DNA from: Pandoraea faecigallinarum | GTDB taxonomy: Bacteria; Pseudomonadota; Gammaproteobacteria; Burkholderiales; Burkholderiaceae | Length of the DNA: 64,000 nt | Assembly (NCBI RefSeq): GCF_001029105.3 | Contig: NZ_CP011807.3 | Location: 1,798,001 to 1,862,000 of the forward strand | Direction of reading: 5' to 3' | Shown: positions 8,496-21,040 of the stretch, one piece after another | How positions within the stretch are numbered: the first letter of the stretch is position 1 | Layout: each line of letters opens with the position of its first letter | The notes under the pieces: generated by a model | What the model saw: only the letters and a program-made list of their open reading frames with translations | Databases searched by the model: none | What the model was told of the DNA's origin: nothing | Program-made: the position numbers and the translations under genes

Positions 8496-11400
8496 ATGAG
8501 AATGGTGCTGCTTGCCTGGGTCGCGGGTGTCTGGTGGTTACAGCAGGCACCGGTGTTGCCTGCCGGGCCTTGGTTTGTCGTGACCGCGAGCGTCGCCGCG
8601 ATGCTGTTTGCCGTCGGCGCGCTTTGTGCCGTCTGGGGCGCGTCCAGGGGCGCGAGGATTTCCGAAGCTTCGTGCGCCATGACCCGCGACGAGGATCGGG
8701 GCGGATCTGTCGCCGGTGCGCGCGATCCGTCGCATCGGAATCGCTCCGGGCTGCTAGCCGTCATCCATTGGCGAAGGTCGGTTGGAATCACTGTCATGGC
8801 ATCGTGCGCCGCGGTGGGCGGTTATGCATGGGCAGCCTACCGGGCGGAACTGCGACTGGCCGATCGGTTGTCGACAGCGCTGGAAGGGTGGGACATCACA
8901 GTGACCGGCGTCGTTGCGGGCTTGCCGGCCACCACGGGGAGCGGGATCAAATTCGCGCTCGACGTCGAGGGGGCATTCGTTGCGACGGCATCCGGAGGCG
9001 GGGACTCGGAGTGTGGCGAATGTCCCGGTCATGCGCTGTGCGCGGGCCGCGAGCGAACGTCGCCGGGGATCTCGCCGCCGCTCCCTCCCATCGCGTCGCG
9101 ACATACGGGTACGTCACGGACAGCGCGTGCGGTCGATGTGGCCTGTCGGGCAGTGCATGTGCCCGGACGCATCGAATTGGTTTGGCCCGGCCGTGCGTCG
9201 TTCGGCGGGAGCTATGCGGTGCGCAATCATGGGAACGACAGAGACATGGGCGATCGTCAGGTTGCGCTCAAGAGCGCCGAGACGCCAGATCTGCGGTTGC
9301 CACGCGCCGGCGAACGATGGCGGTTGCCGGTTCGCCTGAAAGCGCCGCGCGGACTCGCCAATTGGCACGGCTTCGACGCCGAGTTGATGGCAATGGTGAA
9401 AGGTATCGGTGCATCGGGATACGTGAGAACGCCGGGCGGCAATGGCGCGGGACCTGCAAGGAATCGCCCGCTCAGGATGCACGACGGACCTGTGCGGGGA
9501 TATGGCTTCGACGCATGGCGCGAGCAATTGCGTGACGATTTCCGGGCGGCGCTTGGACCCTCTGCAAGGTATGGCGGTGTGCTGATGGCCCTGGCGCTCG
9601 GCGAACGTGGGGACATCGCGGATCGTGACTGGCAGATCTTTGCGGACACCGGCGTAAGCCATTTGTTGGCGATTTCCGGGCTGCATGTGTCCCTCGTGGC
9701 CGGGGCGTTTGCGGCAATGGTCGGGGTGCTCTGGCGTCGAACCTGCTTTCGACGCTTCAGTTTGCCGTTGTGGTGGCCCGCACCGAAGGCGGCGGCGATT
9801 GCCGGCTTGCTGGCTGCGGTGGCTTACGGCGCGCTCGCCGGTTGGGGCGTTCCGGTCCGGCGCGCTGTCGGGATGGTGGCGGTCGTCGTCCTGGCGTTGA
9901 TGAGCGGGCGCGCCGCGGCACCGTCTTATGTGCTGGCATGGGTGTTGGCCATCGTGGTTGCCGTCGATCCGTGGGCCGTCGTCACGCCAGGTCTCTGGTT
10001 GTCGTTCGGTGCCGTGGCGGCGCTGGTGATGGCAGGCGAGCGCCGCGAAACGCGAGCGGCGGATCAATCCCGGCGCATCGACGAGCAAAGTGGCACGGTG
10101 GGCTCGTCGGCACATGCTGCGGATCTTGCCGGTCCGGCGGTGCGGGGCGGCAATTCCAAGCCGTCACCGAGGTGGCCCGGCGCTTGGGGGACGTTGCTGT
10201 TCGTGCGATTTGGGCAGGCCGCGCGTGCTCAGTATGCGGTCACGATCGGACTGGTGCCGCTCACACTGGCATGGTTCGGGACCGTGCCGCTGCTGGGGCC
10301 ACTGGCAAATGCCGTCGCGATTCCGGTGATGACGTTGATCGTCACTCCGTTGGCATTGGCGAGTGTGCTGGTGCCGAGCGGGCTGGCGCATTGGACGCTT
10401 GCCGTCGCTCACGCCGTCGTCAGCTGGCTCGCCGACTGGCTGGCAACGCTTGCTGCCGTGCCGTGGGCCGTGTGGCGTGCACCGGTCGCGCCCCTGTGGG
10501 CGCAACTTGCCGCAGTGGCGGGCGTCCTGATCTGCCTGGCCCCCATGCCGCCATGGCTTCGCCGAAGCTGGCAGCGCAGGGCAGGCGTGCGTCTCGCCGG
10601 TTTTGCGCTGATGGGGCCGGCCGTCTTCGCGTCGCCGGGGCGGCCGGCGTTTGGCGAGTTTCGCGTCACCATGCTCGATGTCGGACAGGGGAATGCGGTG
10701 CTTGTGGAAACTGCGACGCGCACACTGCTTTTCGACGCTGGGCCACCGTTTGGCCGACACAGCGACGCCGGACGACGGGTGATCGTTCCCTACTTGCGAG
10801 CGAACGGGACGGTGCGGCTCGATCGAATGGTCGTGAGCCATGCGCATGACGATCATTTTGGCGGGGCGATGAGCGTATTGCAGGCGTTTGCTTCGTCGCA
10901 GGTGTTCTCGTCGTTGCCTGCGGAACATCGGGTACGCCGCGCCGCGAAGTCGCATCGGACCTGTCTCGCGGGCCAGCAATGGACGTGGGACGGAATCACG
11001 TTCCGGTTCCTGCATCCGGATGGCGCGGCATTGCGCGAGAGTTGGCGCGCGCGCGCGGGACCCAATAGCGTGAGTTGCGTCTTGCGGGTCTCGAATGCTC
11101 GGTACAGCGCGTTACTGGCGGCGGACGCGGAGGCGATGCAGGAACGCACGATGGTGGCGCGATTCGGGTCTGCGCTGCGCTCGGACATTCTGCTCGCGCC
11201 GCACCACGGCAGTTCAACGTCGTCGACACCGGTATTCGTCGCTGCGGTTTCACCGTCGCATGTGGTGTTTCAAACCGGCTATCGCAATCGTTTCGGTCAT
11301 CCGAAGCCACCCGTTGTCGAGCGCTACCGCGCTGCCGGCGCGCGAATCTGGCAAAGCGTGACACACGGTGGTGTGAGGTTCGAGAGCGGCCCGGGCGGGA

Positions 11401-11630
11401 TCGACGTGCAGGCGTACCGCAAGCTTCACCGGCGATATTGGCGGTATGGGCAGTCTCGGGAGTTCGGGGAGTCAAGGGAGTCAAGGGAGTCAAGGGAGTC
11501 AAGGGAGTCAAGGGAGTCAAGGGAGTCTAAGGAGACTAGGGAGACTAGGGAGTCTAGGGAGTCTCGCGCGGCTCGGGAATCTGAGCGGTACCGTCATGCG
11601 GATTCGACGGAATCCTCTACCGGTACCTGA
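8496..11630 (+). CDS. comEC: DNA internalization competence protein ComEC/Rec2
   Basis: 1044 codons, longer than the common 750-850. ComEC forms the inner-membrane channel for ssDNA uptake in natural transformation. Seen in order: an N-terminal OB-fold region split by a low-complexity insert (about 60-250), the competence domain with GVSHLLAISGLHVSLVAG and many TM helices (about 350-700), and a C-terminal metallo-beta-lactamase domain (VTMLDVGQGNAVLVE, then SHAHDDHFGG with H782, H784, D786, H787, all ligands retained). The last 60 residues are an Arg-Glu-Ser tandem repeat from 9-bp DNA repeats. ATG 8496 or 8502 are equally possible starts. Confidence 0.93.
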   Translation: MRMVLLAWVAGVWWLQQAPVLPAGPWFVVTASVAAMLFAVGALCAVWGASRGARISEASCAMTRDEDRGGSVAGARDPSHRNRSGLLAVIHWRRSVGITVMASCAAVGGYAWAAYRAELRLADRLSTALEGWDITVTGVVAGLPATTGSGIKFALDVEGAFVATASGGGDSECGECPGHALCAGRERTSPGISPPLPPIASRHTGTSRTARAVDVACRAVHVPGRIELVWPGRASFGGSYAVRNHGNDRDMGDRQVALKSAETPDLRLPRAGERWRLPVRLKAPRGLANWHGFDAELMAMVKGIGASGYVRTPGGNGAGPARNRPLRMHDGPVRGYGFDAWREQLRDDFRAALGPSARYGGVLMALALGERGDIADRDWQIFADTGVSHLLAISGLHVSLVAGAFAAMVGVLWRRTCFRRFSLPLWWPAPKAAAIAGLLAAVAYGALAGWGVPVRRAVGMVAVVVLALMSGRAAAPSYVLAWVLAIVVAVDPWAVVTPGLWLSFGAVAALVMAGERRETRAADQSRRIDEQSGTVGSSAHAADLAGPAVRGGNSKPSPRWPGAWGTLLFVRFGQAARAQYAVTIGLVPLTLAWFGTVPLLGPLANAVAIPVMTLIVTPLALASVLVPSGLAHWTLAVAHAVVSWLADWLATLAAVPWAVWRAPVAPLWAQLAAVAGVLICLAPMPPWLRRSWQRRAGVRLAGFALMGPAVFASPGRPAFGEFRVTMLDVGQGNAVLVETATRTLLFDAGPPFGRHSDAGRRVIVPYLRANGTVRLDRMVVSHAHDDHFGGAMSVLQAFASSQVFSSLPAEHRVRRAAKSHRTCLAGQQWTWDGITFRFLHPDGAALRESWRARAGPNSVSCVLRVSNARYSALLAADAEAMQERTMVARFGSALRSDILLAPHHGSSTSSTPVFVAAVSPSHVVFQTGYRNRFGHPKPPVVERYRAAGARIWQSVTHGGVRFESGPGGIDVQAYRKLHRRYWRYGQSREFGESRESRESRESRESRESRESKETRETRESRESRAARESERYRHADSTESSTGT
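11467..11565 (+). repeat. eleven 9-bp tandem repeats in the 3' end of comEC
   Basis: Six perfect copies of GGGAGTCAA (11467-11520) are followed by five variant copies (11521-11565). The 9-bp period keeps the frame and encodes repeated Arg-Glu-Ser in comEC. Confidence 0.97.
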
Positions 11631-11705
11631 CGAGCGGTTCGCTAGAATGGTCCGGCAAATGTCCTGCGCCCCAATCGATGCGCGCGAGGGGCGCTCGCCC
11701 AGACT

Positions 11706-12545
11706 ATGAATTCCATGACAAGAGACATCATCCACTTTTCGCACGGCAACGGCTTTCCGGCCGGCGTCTATCGCAAGATGCTCGGGGCGCTCGCCGACGA
11801 GTACGACGTGCGCGCCATTGATCGTATCGGACACGATCCTCGCTATCCCGTCACACCGGGATGGCGGTATTTGCGCAACGAACTGGTCGACACGCTGGTG
11901 CGTCAGTACCGCGGCGAGCCGGTTTGGCTCGTCGGCCATTCGCTCGGCGGCTTTCTGAGTCTCATGGCGGCGCTCAAGGCGCCGCAGTGCGTGCGCGGCG
12001 TGGTGATGGTGGATTCGCCGATCGTCACGCCGGGCTGGCGCACGCAGATGCTCCGCCTGGGCATGCTGACGGGTTTGTACGAACGCATGTCGCCGGCCGG
12101 CGCGACGAAACGGCGGCGCGACCAGTGGCCGGACTGGGAAAGCGCATGGCAGCACTTCGCAAACAAGCCGGCGTTCGCCAGTTGGGATCCGGACGTGCTG
12201 CGCGACTATATCGATTGCGGGACGTTGCCCACGGGGAATGGCGACGCGCGCCGGCTCGCGTTCGCGCGCGAGATCGAATACCGGATTTACCTGACGTTGC
12301 CGCCATCGCTCGCCGTACGTGCCTTGCGCGGCGTGCCGGTTCCGGCCGGTTTTCTGGCGGGCACGGCGTCGCGTGAACTGCGGCAGGCGGGGATCGGCGC
12401 TACCCGCCGCATCGTCGGCACGCATCTGCGTTATGTGCCGGGCACGCACCTTTTCCCGATGGAACGGCCGCTGGAGACGGCGGCTGCCGTCCGGGACATG
12501 CTCGCGGAGTTGAAGGACGGACACCGGCGCGCGCTCGCTGCCTGA
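11706..12545 (+). CDS. alpha/beta hydrolase
   Basis: 279 codons. The oxyanion-hole motif HFSHGNGFPAGVY near the N-terminus, the nucleophile elbow GHSLGG (about residue 80), DSPI after strand 6 and a C-terminal His in GTHLFPMERP support an active Ser-hydrolase. The substrate is unknown; serine esterase is a fair guess. ATG 11706 follows the comEC end by 75 bases, and a second Met four codons on is possible. It lies just before the pyrG promoter region. Confidence 0.9.
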   Translation: MNSMTRDIIHFSHGNGFPAGVYRKMLGALADEYDVRAIDRIGHDPRYPVTPGWRYLRNELVDTLVRQYRGEPVWLVGHSLGGFLSLMAALKAPQCVRGVVMVDSPIVTPGWRTQMLRLGMLTGLYERMSPAGATKRRRDQWPDWESAWQHFANKPAFASWDPDVLRDYIDCGTLPTGNGDARRLAFAREIEYRIYLTLPPSLAVRALRGVPVPAGFLAGTASRELRQAGIGATRRIVGTHLRYVPGTHLFPMERPLETAAAVRDMLAELKDGHRRALAA

Positions 12546-14348
<1,803 letters not shown>

Positions 14349-14380
14349 GACGCGCAGCGAGCGAGAAACAAGGAGTTCCC

Positions 14381-15235
14381 ATGAAACTGTGCGGTTTCGA
14401 TGTTGGCCTGGACAAGCCGTTTTTCCTGATCGCGGGTACCTGTGTCGTCGAGTCGGAGCAAATGACGATCGACGTTGCAGGTCAACTCAAGGAAATCACG
14501 GCTGCGCTTGGCATCCCGTTCATCTACAAGTCGTCGTTCGACAAGGCGAATCGCAGCTCGGGCAAGTCGTATCGCGGTCCGGGCCGCGAGCAAGGGCTGA
14601 AGATTCTTGAGGAAGTGCGCCGCCAGCTTGGCGTGCCGGTCCTCACGGACGTGCATACCGAAGAGGACGTGGCCGTGGCGGCACCGATCGTCGACGTGCT
14701 GCAGACGCCGGCCTTCCTGTGCCGCCAGACCGATTTCATCCGTGCCTGTGCCCAGTCGGGCAAGCCGGTGAACATCAAGAAGGGTCAGTTTCTCGCACCG
14801 CACGACATGATCAACGTCATCGACAAGGCCCGCCACGCCGCGCGCGAAGCCGGTCTGCCCGATGACCTGTTCATGGCTTGCGAACGGGGCGTCTCGTTCG
14901 GCTACAACAATCTTGTCTCGGACATGCGCTCGTTGGCGATCATGCGCGAGACCGGTGCTCCGGTCGTGTTCGATGCCACGCACTCGGTGCAGTTGCCCGG
15001 CGGTCAGGGCACCAGCTCGGGCGGTCAGCGCGAGTTTGTGCCGGTGCTCTCGCGCGCGGCGGTGGCCGTGGGCGTTTCGGGCCTGTTCATGGAGACACAT
15101 CCGGATCCGGCGTGCGCGCTCTCGGATGGCCCGAATGCCGTGCCGCTCGGGCGCATGCGAGAGCTGCTCACCACGCTCAAGACCATTGACGCAGCGGTGA
15201 AGCAGGGCGAGTTCCTGGAAAATAATTTCAACTGA
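14381..15235 (+). CDS. kdsA: 3-deoxy-8-phosphooctulonate (KDO-8-P) synthase
   Basis: 284 codons. It condenses arabinose 5-phosphate with PEP for the lipopolysaccharide core. Motifs: [72 protein letters not shown] and [20 protein letters not shown] 14381 has a strong AGGAG 5 bases before it. It is 32 bases after pyrG, probably cotranscribed. An Asn-containing NIKKGQF suggests the metal-independent type, from family knowledge. Confidence 0.98.
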   Translation: MKLCGFDVGLDKPFFLIAGTCVVESEQMTIDVAGQLKEITAALGIPFIYKSSFDKANRSSGKSYRGPGREQGLKILEEVRRQLGVPVLTDVHTEEDVAVAAPIVDVLQTPAFLCRQTDFIRACAQSGKPVNIKKGQFLAPHDMINVIDKARHAAREAGLPDDLFMACERGVSFGYNNLVSDMRSLAIMRETGAPVVFDATHSVQLPGGQGTSSGGQREFVPVLSRAAVAVGVSGLFMETHPDPACALSDGPNAVPLGRMRELLTTLKTIDAAVKQGEFLENNFN

Positions 15236-16933
<1,698 letters not shown>

Positions 16934-16943
16934 TTCCGTTTCC

Positions 16944-16986
16944 CCGGGAAGTTAGGGTCTGATTTCGGACAGCAGAGACTTCCCGG
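16944..16986 (+). promoter_or_regulatory. stem-loop between eno and ftsB
   Basis: CCGGGAAGT (16944-16952) pairs perfectly with ACTTCCCGG (16978-16986) around a 25-base loop. No T tract follows, so it is not a plain terminator; it may limit read-through or protect the eno message. Confidence 0.4.
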
Positions 16987-17006
16987 AATTCTTGCCAGGC
17001 GAAAGC

Positions 17007-17432
17007 ATGCGAATGGTGACCTTGGTACTGGTGCTGCTCTTGGTGGTCATCCAGTATCCGCTCTGGTTCGGCCACGGTGGTTGGTTGTACGTGCACGAAC
17101 TGCGCGACGAGCTGAGCGCCGAACAGCAGAAGAACGAGCAGTTGAAGGAACGTAATGATCGCCTTGCCGGCGAAGTGCAGGATTTGCAGGACGGCACGGC
17201 AGCGATCGAAGAACGTGCTCGTTTCGAACTGGGCATGGTCAAGGACGGCGAGTTGTTCGTGCAATTCGTGGGTGCAGATGGCGCAAGCGCTCCGCAAGGG
17301 GCGTCCGGTGCTGATGCACCGCTCGTCTCATCGACCGAACCGGCCCATAAGACGGTAGCTGCCGCGCCGCCGCCACCGCCGCCGCAGTCCAAGGGGCGGG
17401 CGCAGGCGGGGCACAAGACGCAGCGTCACTGA
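17007..17432 (+). CDS. ftsB: cell division protein FtsB
   Basis: 141 codons. FtsB joins FtsL and FtsQ in the divisome. A short cytoplasmic N-terminus and one TM ([20 protein letters not shown]) are followed by a coiled coil (about 35-70, [27 protein letters not shown]) and the conserved [19 protein letters not shown] proline-rich tail extends it past the usual 90-110 residues. I chose ATG 17007 (MRMVTL); a TTG five codons upstream is possible. Its place after eno is the normal one in proteobacteria. Confidence 0.94.
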   Translation: MRMVTLVLVLLLVVIQYPLWFGHGGWLYVHELRDELSAEQQKNEQLKERNDRLAGEVQDLQDGTAAIEERARFELGMVKDGELFVQFVGADGASAPQGASGADAPLVSSTEPAHKTVAAAPPPPPPQSKGRAQAGHKTQRH

Positions 17433-17487
17433 TCTGATCGCGGCGCGCCGACGCCGGCAATCACGCGAACGAGTGCGGTAGAACGAG

Positions 17488-17516
17488 AAAGGCGCTCCCT
17501 TGGGGGAACGCCTTTT
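17488..17516. terminator. bidirectional terminator between ftsB and the minus-strand cluster
   Basis: AAAGGCG and CGCCTTTT flank a loop that itself can pair (TCCC/GGGA). A runs on one side and T runs on the other serve both converging transcripts. Confidence 0.8.
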
Positions 17517-17545
17517 GCATTGGGGCCGGCTTGCCGCGGCGTCGC

Positions 17546-17998
17546 TCAGAAGCCGACGCTCACACCCACGCCCGAACGCGGACCATACCACCCCGGGCCA
17601 TACCAACCGGGACCATACCACCCCGGACCATACCAACCGGGTCCGCCCCAGCCACCGTAAAAGTAGGTATTACCGTTGTAGCTGCGAATGGCGTCGTCCA
17701 GCGCCCGCTGGGCGCGTTCGCGCTCGATGGCGGTTTCCTGCTCGTCGTAGATGCGTTTGTTCAGGCGCGTCAGGTCCTGCTTTTGCGCGTCCGTCATGAC
17801 GGGTGTGCCGTCCTGACCTTGCATGGTTTGCGGCAAACGCGCCGACGGCGCGTCGGGCGGCGGCAGTCGAAGCTGCGCGCAACCGGTGGCGAGCGTCAGC
17901 GCGAACAGGCAGAGCGTGCCAATGACCACACGAACCGAAGCGCCGCGTGGCCGCAGCGCGAGCGGGTGAGAAAGCGCGTGGGATGAGAGTCGGGACAT
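17546..17998 (-). CDS. small secreted protein, probable lipoprotein, with GPGWY repeats
   Basis: 150 codons. An N-terminal hydrophobic segment (VVIGTLCLFALTLATGC) ends with a plausible lipobox, Cys40 being the lipid site. The middle (about 60-110) is charged and helical (TDAQKQDLTRLNKRIYDEQETAIERERAQRALDD, split here by function only). The C-terminus carries four GPGWY repeats encoded by four 15-bp units. No family is recognised. It begins 7 bases after the hslO stop, so the two share a transcript. The repeats suggest copy-number variation between strains. Confidence 0.75.
   Translation of the reverse strand: MSRLSSHALSHPLALRPRGASVRVVIGTLCLFALTLATGCAQLRLPPPDAPSARLPQTMQGQDGTPVMTDAQKQDLTRLNKRIYDEQETAIERERAQRALDDAIRSYNGNTYFYGGWGGPGWYGPGWYGPGWYGPGWYGPRSGVGVSVGF
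17581..17640 (-). repeat. four 15-bp tandem repeats encoding GPGWY
   Basis: Units alternate between two variants (ending CACCCCG and CAACCGG on the plus strand), so the array is also two copies of a 30-bp unit, which points to a duplication of a pair. Confidence 0.9.
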
Positions 17999-18005
17999 GG
18001 AACGA

Positions 18006-18941
18006 TCAGTGCTGTCCGGCCGGCGCGGCGTGCGGCGGTTCCGTGAAGAGCTGCGCGGCGTCCACCTTGTCGAACTGGTATGTCTGGCGACAGAACTCGC
18101 ATGCGACTTCCACGTTCGGACGCTCGTCGAACACGCTCATGACTTCGGCTTCGCCCAGCGTGCGCAACATATTGGCCACGCGCTCGCGCGAACAGGTGCA
18201 GCGAAACGCCGTCGGCTGTGGATCGAACACGCGCACCGTTTCTTCCCAGAACAAACGATGCAGCATCGTCTCGCGGTCGGTGCTCAGCATTTCGTCGCGC
18301 TTGAGCGTGTTGCCGAGTTGGCAGACGCGATTCCACGTGTCTTCATCCTCTTCCGGCGCGTGCTCGGCGCCGCTGCCGGCCGTGCCCCCATGTCCCGGCA
18401 GCTTTTGCAGCAGTATGCCGACAGCATGGGTTTCGTCCGACGCCAGCCACAGACGTGTATCGAGCTGTTCCGAGTGATGCATGTAGTGCTCCAGGACCGA
18501 CGCCATGTCGGGCAGTGGACCATGCTCGTCCGACAGCGGCACCACGCCCTGATAGGGCTGCTGACCCGGTTGCTTGACACGGGGATCGAGCGTGATGGCG
18601 AAATGCGCACGGCCATTGACGTTGACCAGCGACTTAAGCGTGCTGTCGTCGGCAATCTCGCCACTGTACTTGGCCGTTGCACGCATCGTGAGGTCGGCGT
18701 TGCATTCGACGACGGCCATGGTGACGGGGCCGTCGCCATGCAGTTGCAGAACGAGCGCGCCGTCGAACTTGACGTTTGCGGTGAGGAGGGCGGCGGCCGC
18801 CATCATTTCACCGAGCAGATGGCGCACGGGTGCCGGATAGTCATGACGCTCCAGCACGGCGCGCCAGGTGGCGTCGAGGCTGACGTACTCACCGCGCACG
18901 GGCGCGGCGTCGAACATGAATTTCTGAAGTTGGTCGGACAC
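18006..18941 (-). CDS. hslO: redox-regulated chaperone Hsp33
   Basis: 311 codons. Hsp33 becomes an active holdase when its zinc site is oxidised. The C-terminal zinc switch is present: FRCTCSRERV (CxC) and CEFCRQ (CxxC). The N-terminal domain begins SDQLQKFMFDAAPVRGEYV. Start: GTG 18941, preceded by AGGAATTCGACC; the frame stays open upstream but no homology extends there. It is upstream of the GPGWY protein gene in one operon. Confidence 0.96.
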   Translation of the reverse strand: MSDQLQKFMFDAAPVRGEYVSLDATWRAVLERHDYPAPVRHLLGEMMAAAALLTANVKFDGALVLQLHGDGPVTMAVVECNADLTMRATAKYSGEIADDSTLKSLVNVNGRAHFAITLDPRVKQPGQQPYQGVVPLSDEHGPLPDMASVLEHYMHHSEQLDTRLWLASDETHAVGILLQKLPGHGGTAGSGAEHAPEEDEDTWNRVCQLGNTLKRDEMLSTDRETMLHRLFWEETVRVFDPQPTAFRCTCSRERVANMLRTLGEAEVMSVFDERPNVEVACEFCRQTYQFDKVDAAQLFTEPPHAAPAGQH

Positions 18942-19266
18942 GGTCGAATTCCTGAAAAATGCGGCAACGGCGGTCGGTGCGGCCGGCCCGGCAAGACGAA
19001 GCGGCGCTGGCGGGCTGAACGGCGAAGGGGCGGAAACGCGGAAATGCGAAAGCGCGAGCAAGCGAGCGAGCCGAGCTTGAAAGCTGTACGCCGTGCGCAC
19101 AAATCGTCGGCCATTCGTTCGTTTCTGCGAGTCCTGCCCTACACACGAGCCGAGGTTTGGCGCGTCAATGCAGCACTATCTGGGGGCGCGCGCCGCATTT
19201 TCAACACGTCGGCGGCACCGCGCGCACTGTACCCGCACCGCTTGCGCGCGCGCCGCCGGCCGTGCG
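18942..19266. other. 325-base spacer upstream of hslO, no gene seen
   Basis: It separates the gamma carbonic anhydrase from hslO and should hold the hslO promoter. The stretch is purine-biased with several GCGAG/GCGAAA-like repeats around 19020-19070 and a GC-rich block near 19245-19262. I find no supported coding frame. Confidence 0.5.
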
Positions 19267-19791
19267 TTAGCCGATGCGCACCAACTGTTCCTTGAACACC
19301 TTCCGGCGTGTGGCATAAATGGCGGCGTTACGCTTGAGGTTGGCGACTTCCTCATCCGTCAGTTCGCGCACGACCTTGGCCGGCGCGCCAAGGATCAGCG
19401 AACGGTCCGGAAACGTCTTGCGCTCCGTCACCAGCGCGCCCGCGCCCACCAGGCTGTCACGTCCGATGACGGCGCCATTGAGCAGTACGGCCTGAATGCC
19501 GATCAGCGAGTTTTCGCCGACCGTGCAGCCATGCAGCATGGCCTGGTGGCCGACGCTCACGCCACCGGCCAGCGTAAGCGGATAGCCCGGGTCGGCGTGC
19601 AACACCGCGCCCTCCTGCACATTGGTGCCCGTGCCGATACGGATCGGCTCGTTGTCGCCGCGAATCGCCACCCCCGGCCACACACTGCTGTTCTCGGCGA
19701 GTATCACCTCACCGATGATGGTGGCGGTGTCGGCCACGAAAGCACTCTCGTGGATCTGCGGGGTCTTGTCTCCAAGTTTATAGATCGGCAT
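19267..19791 (-). CDS. gamma carbonic anhydrase family protein
   Basis: 174 codons. A left-handed beta-helix hexapeptide protein like YrdA/CaiE/PaaY. The three zinc-ligand histidines are at H65 (VLHADPGYP), H82 and H87 (VGHQAMLHGC), matching the family spacing, so metal binding is likely; carbonic anhydrase activity is not certain. ATG 19791. A TACAAT on the minus strand (19835-19830) is a possible -10. It is divergent from the DUF455 gene. Confidence 0.95.
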   Translation of the reverse strand: MPIYKLGDKTPQIHESAFVADTATIIGEVILAENSSVWPGVAIRGDNEPIRIGTGTNVQEGAVLHADPGYPLTLAGGVSVGHQAMLHGCTVGENSLIGIQAVLLNGAVIGRDSLVGAGALVTERKTFPDRSLILGAPAKVVRELTDEEVANLKRNAAIYATRRKVFKEQLVRIG

Positions 19792-19840
19792 GGCGGCTTC
19801 GGTTCGCGGTTAAAATCGACGAAACCGTTATTGTAACGTC

Positions 19841-20827
19841 ATGGTCGATTCCACTACCGCCCTCGGCGCCCACACCGCAGGCAATGTCCCGAACGCCGTC
19901 CGAAATTCGGGCGCCGACGCCGGTGCCGGCGTACCCCCTCAAGCCACACAGGCAAACCCGTTCCCTGCTTGCGCCCGCGAGCGCGCGCGCGAACTCCTGC
20001 GAATTTGCGATCCGTACGAGAAGGCAGCGGGTGTCTCGGCGCTGCGCGACTGCGTGCGCAAGGGCGGTGCGTACTGGTATCCCGAGCGCCGGTTCGTGTT
20101 GACGGGCGCAGCGCACGGGACGGACGAAGCGCGCGGGCAGGGCGATGCGAACGCGTTCGAAGCAGGCATTCCCGGACGTCCGGCGGCGCCTGTGCTGGTA
20201 TCGCCGCGCGAACTGAAGCAGCGGGCGGTGACGACGACCGAGGGCCGGGCCGCCTTGCTGCACGCGCTCACGCACATCGAATTCAATGCCATCAATCTCG
20301 CGCTCGACGCGTTGTGGCGTTTCGACGGCCTGCCGGTCGCATATTACGACGACTGGCTCCAGGTCGCGGCCGAAGAGGCCTATCACTTTTCCTTGCTGGC
20401 AGCGCACCTGAAGACGCTGGGCGACGACTATGCCTACGGCTGCTTTCCTGCCCATGACGGCCTGTGGGACATGGCGCGGCGCACGTCCGGCGACTGGCTG
20501 GCGCGTCTTGCCTTGGTGCCGCGTACGCTGGAGGCGCGTGGACTCGACGCCAGTCCGCCCATCAGGGCGAAACTCGCCAGCGCGGGCGACAAGGACGGGG
20601 CGGCGATTCTCGACATTATCCTGCGCGACGAAATCGGTCATGTGGCCATCGGTAATCGATGGTACCGGTGGGGTTGCGAGCGTCTCGGTGTCGAGCCTGT
20701 GGCGACCTACGCGCGTCTGGCCGCACAGTACGGCGCGCCGCGACTGCGCGGGCCGTTCAATCTGGCGGCGCGTCGCGCCGCAGGCTTCGATGACGACGAA
20801 CTCGCCGCGCTTCAGGCGGGCGAGTGA
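19841..20827 (+). CDS. DUF455 ferritin-like domain protein
   Basis: 328 codons. The di-iron type four-helix region is visible: Glu and His in HALTHIEFNAINLALDALWRF, Glu-Glu and His in AAEEAYHFSLL and Glu, His in DEIGHVAIGNRWYRW. From family knowledge this is COG2833, related to MiaE-type proteins; the substrate is unknown. The first 40 residues are low in complexity. It starts 49 bases from the divergent carbonic anhydrase, an arrangement seen in other Burkholderiales. Confidence 0.92.
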   Translation: MVDSTTALGAHTAGNVPNAVRNSGADAGAGVPPQATQANPFPACARERARELLRICDPYEKAAGVSALRDCVRKGGAYWYPERRFVLTGAAHGTDEARGQGDANAFEAGIPGRPAAPVLVSPRELKQRAVTTTEGRAALLHALTHIEFNAINLALDALWRFDGLPVAYYDDWLQVAAEEAYHFSLLAAHLKTLGDDYAYGCFPAHDGLWDMARRTSGDWLARLALVPRTLEARGLDASPPIRAKLASAGDKDGAAILDIILRDEIGHVAIGNRWYRWGCERLGVEPVATYARLAAQYGAPRLRGPFNLAARRAAGFDDDELAALQAGE

Positions 20828-20836
20828 CGGGATGAG

Positions 20837-20912
20837 AAGCGGCCAATGAGCGAGCAATAAGCGGGCAATAAGCGAGGAAGAAGCGAGGAAGAAGCAGGGA
20901 AGAAGCGGGCAA
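20837..20912 (+). repeat. imperfect 11-bp tandem repeats
   Basis: About six copies of AGCGAGGAAGA or AGCGGGCAATA-like units lie directly after the DUF455 stop, in the spacer before the next hydrolase. They are non-coding, as no ribosome site or sensible frame is seen. Confidence 0.75.
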
Positions 20913-21040
20913 GCCGAAATGTCGTGGCGATAGTGTTCGAATTCGCCGCACCGGTTTTTGACGACGCTTCCGGCGCATGCGCGCGGGCCGATATACTCGA
21001 CGTTCCTCAACCGTTCAGAACTTCATCGTCTGCCGGCATC

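Noticed and set aside
8496..9560. Frameshift or fusion in the N-terminal part of comEC because of its unusual length
   Set aside because: One frame runs through with motifs in order; the extra length looks like a low-complexity insert and the C-terminal repeat tail.
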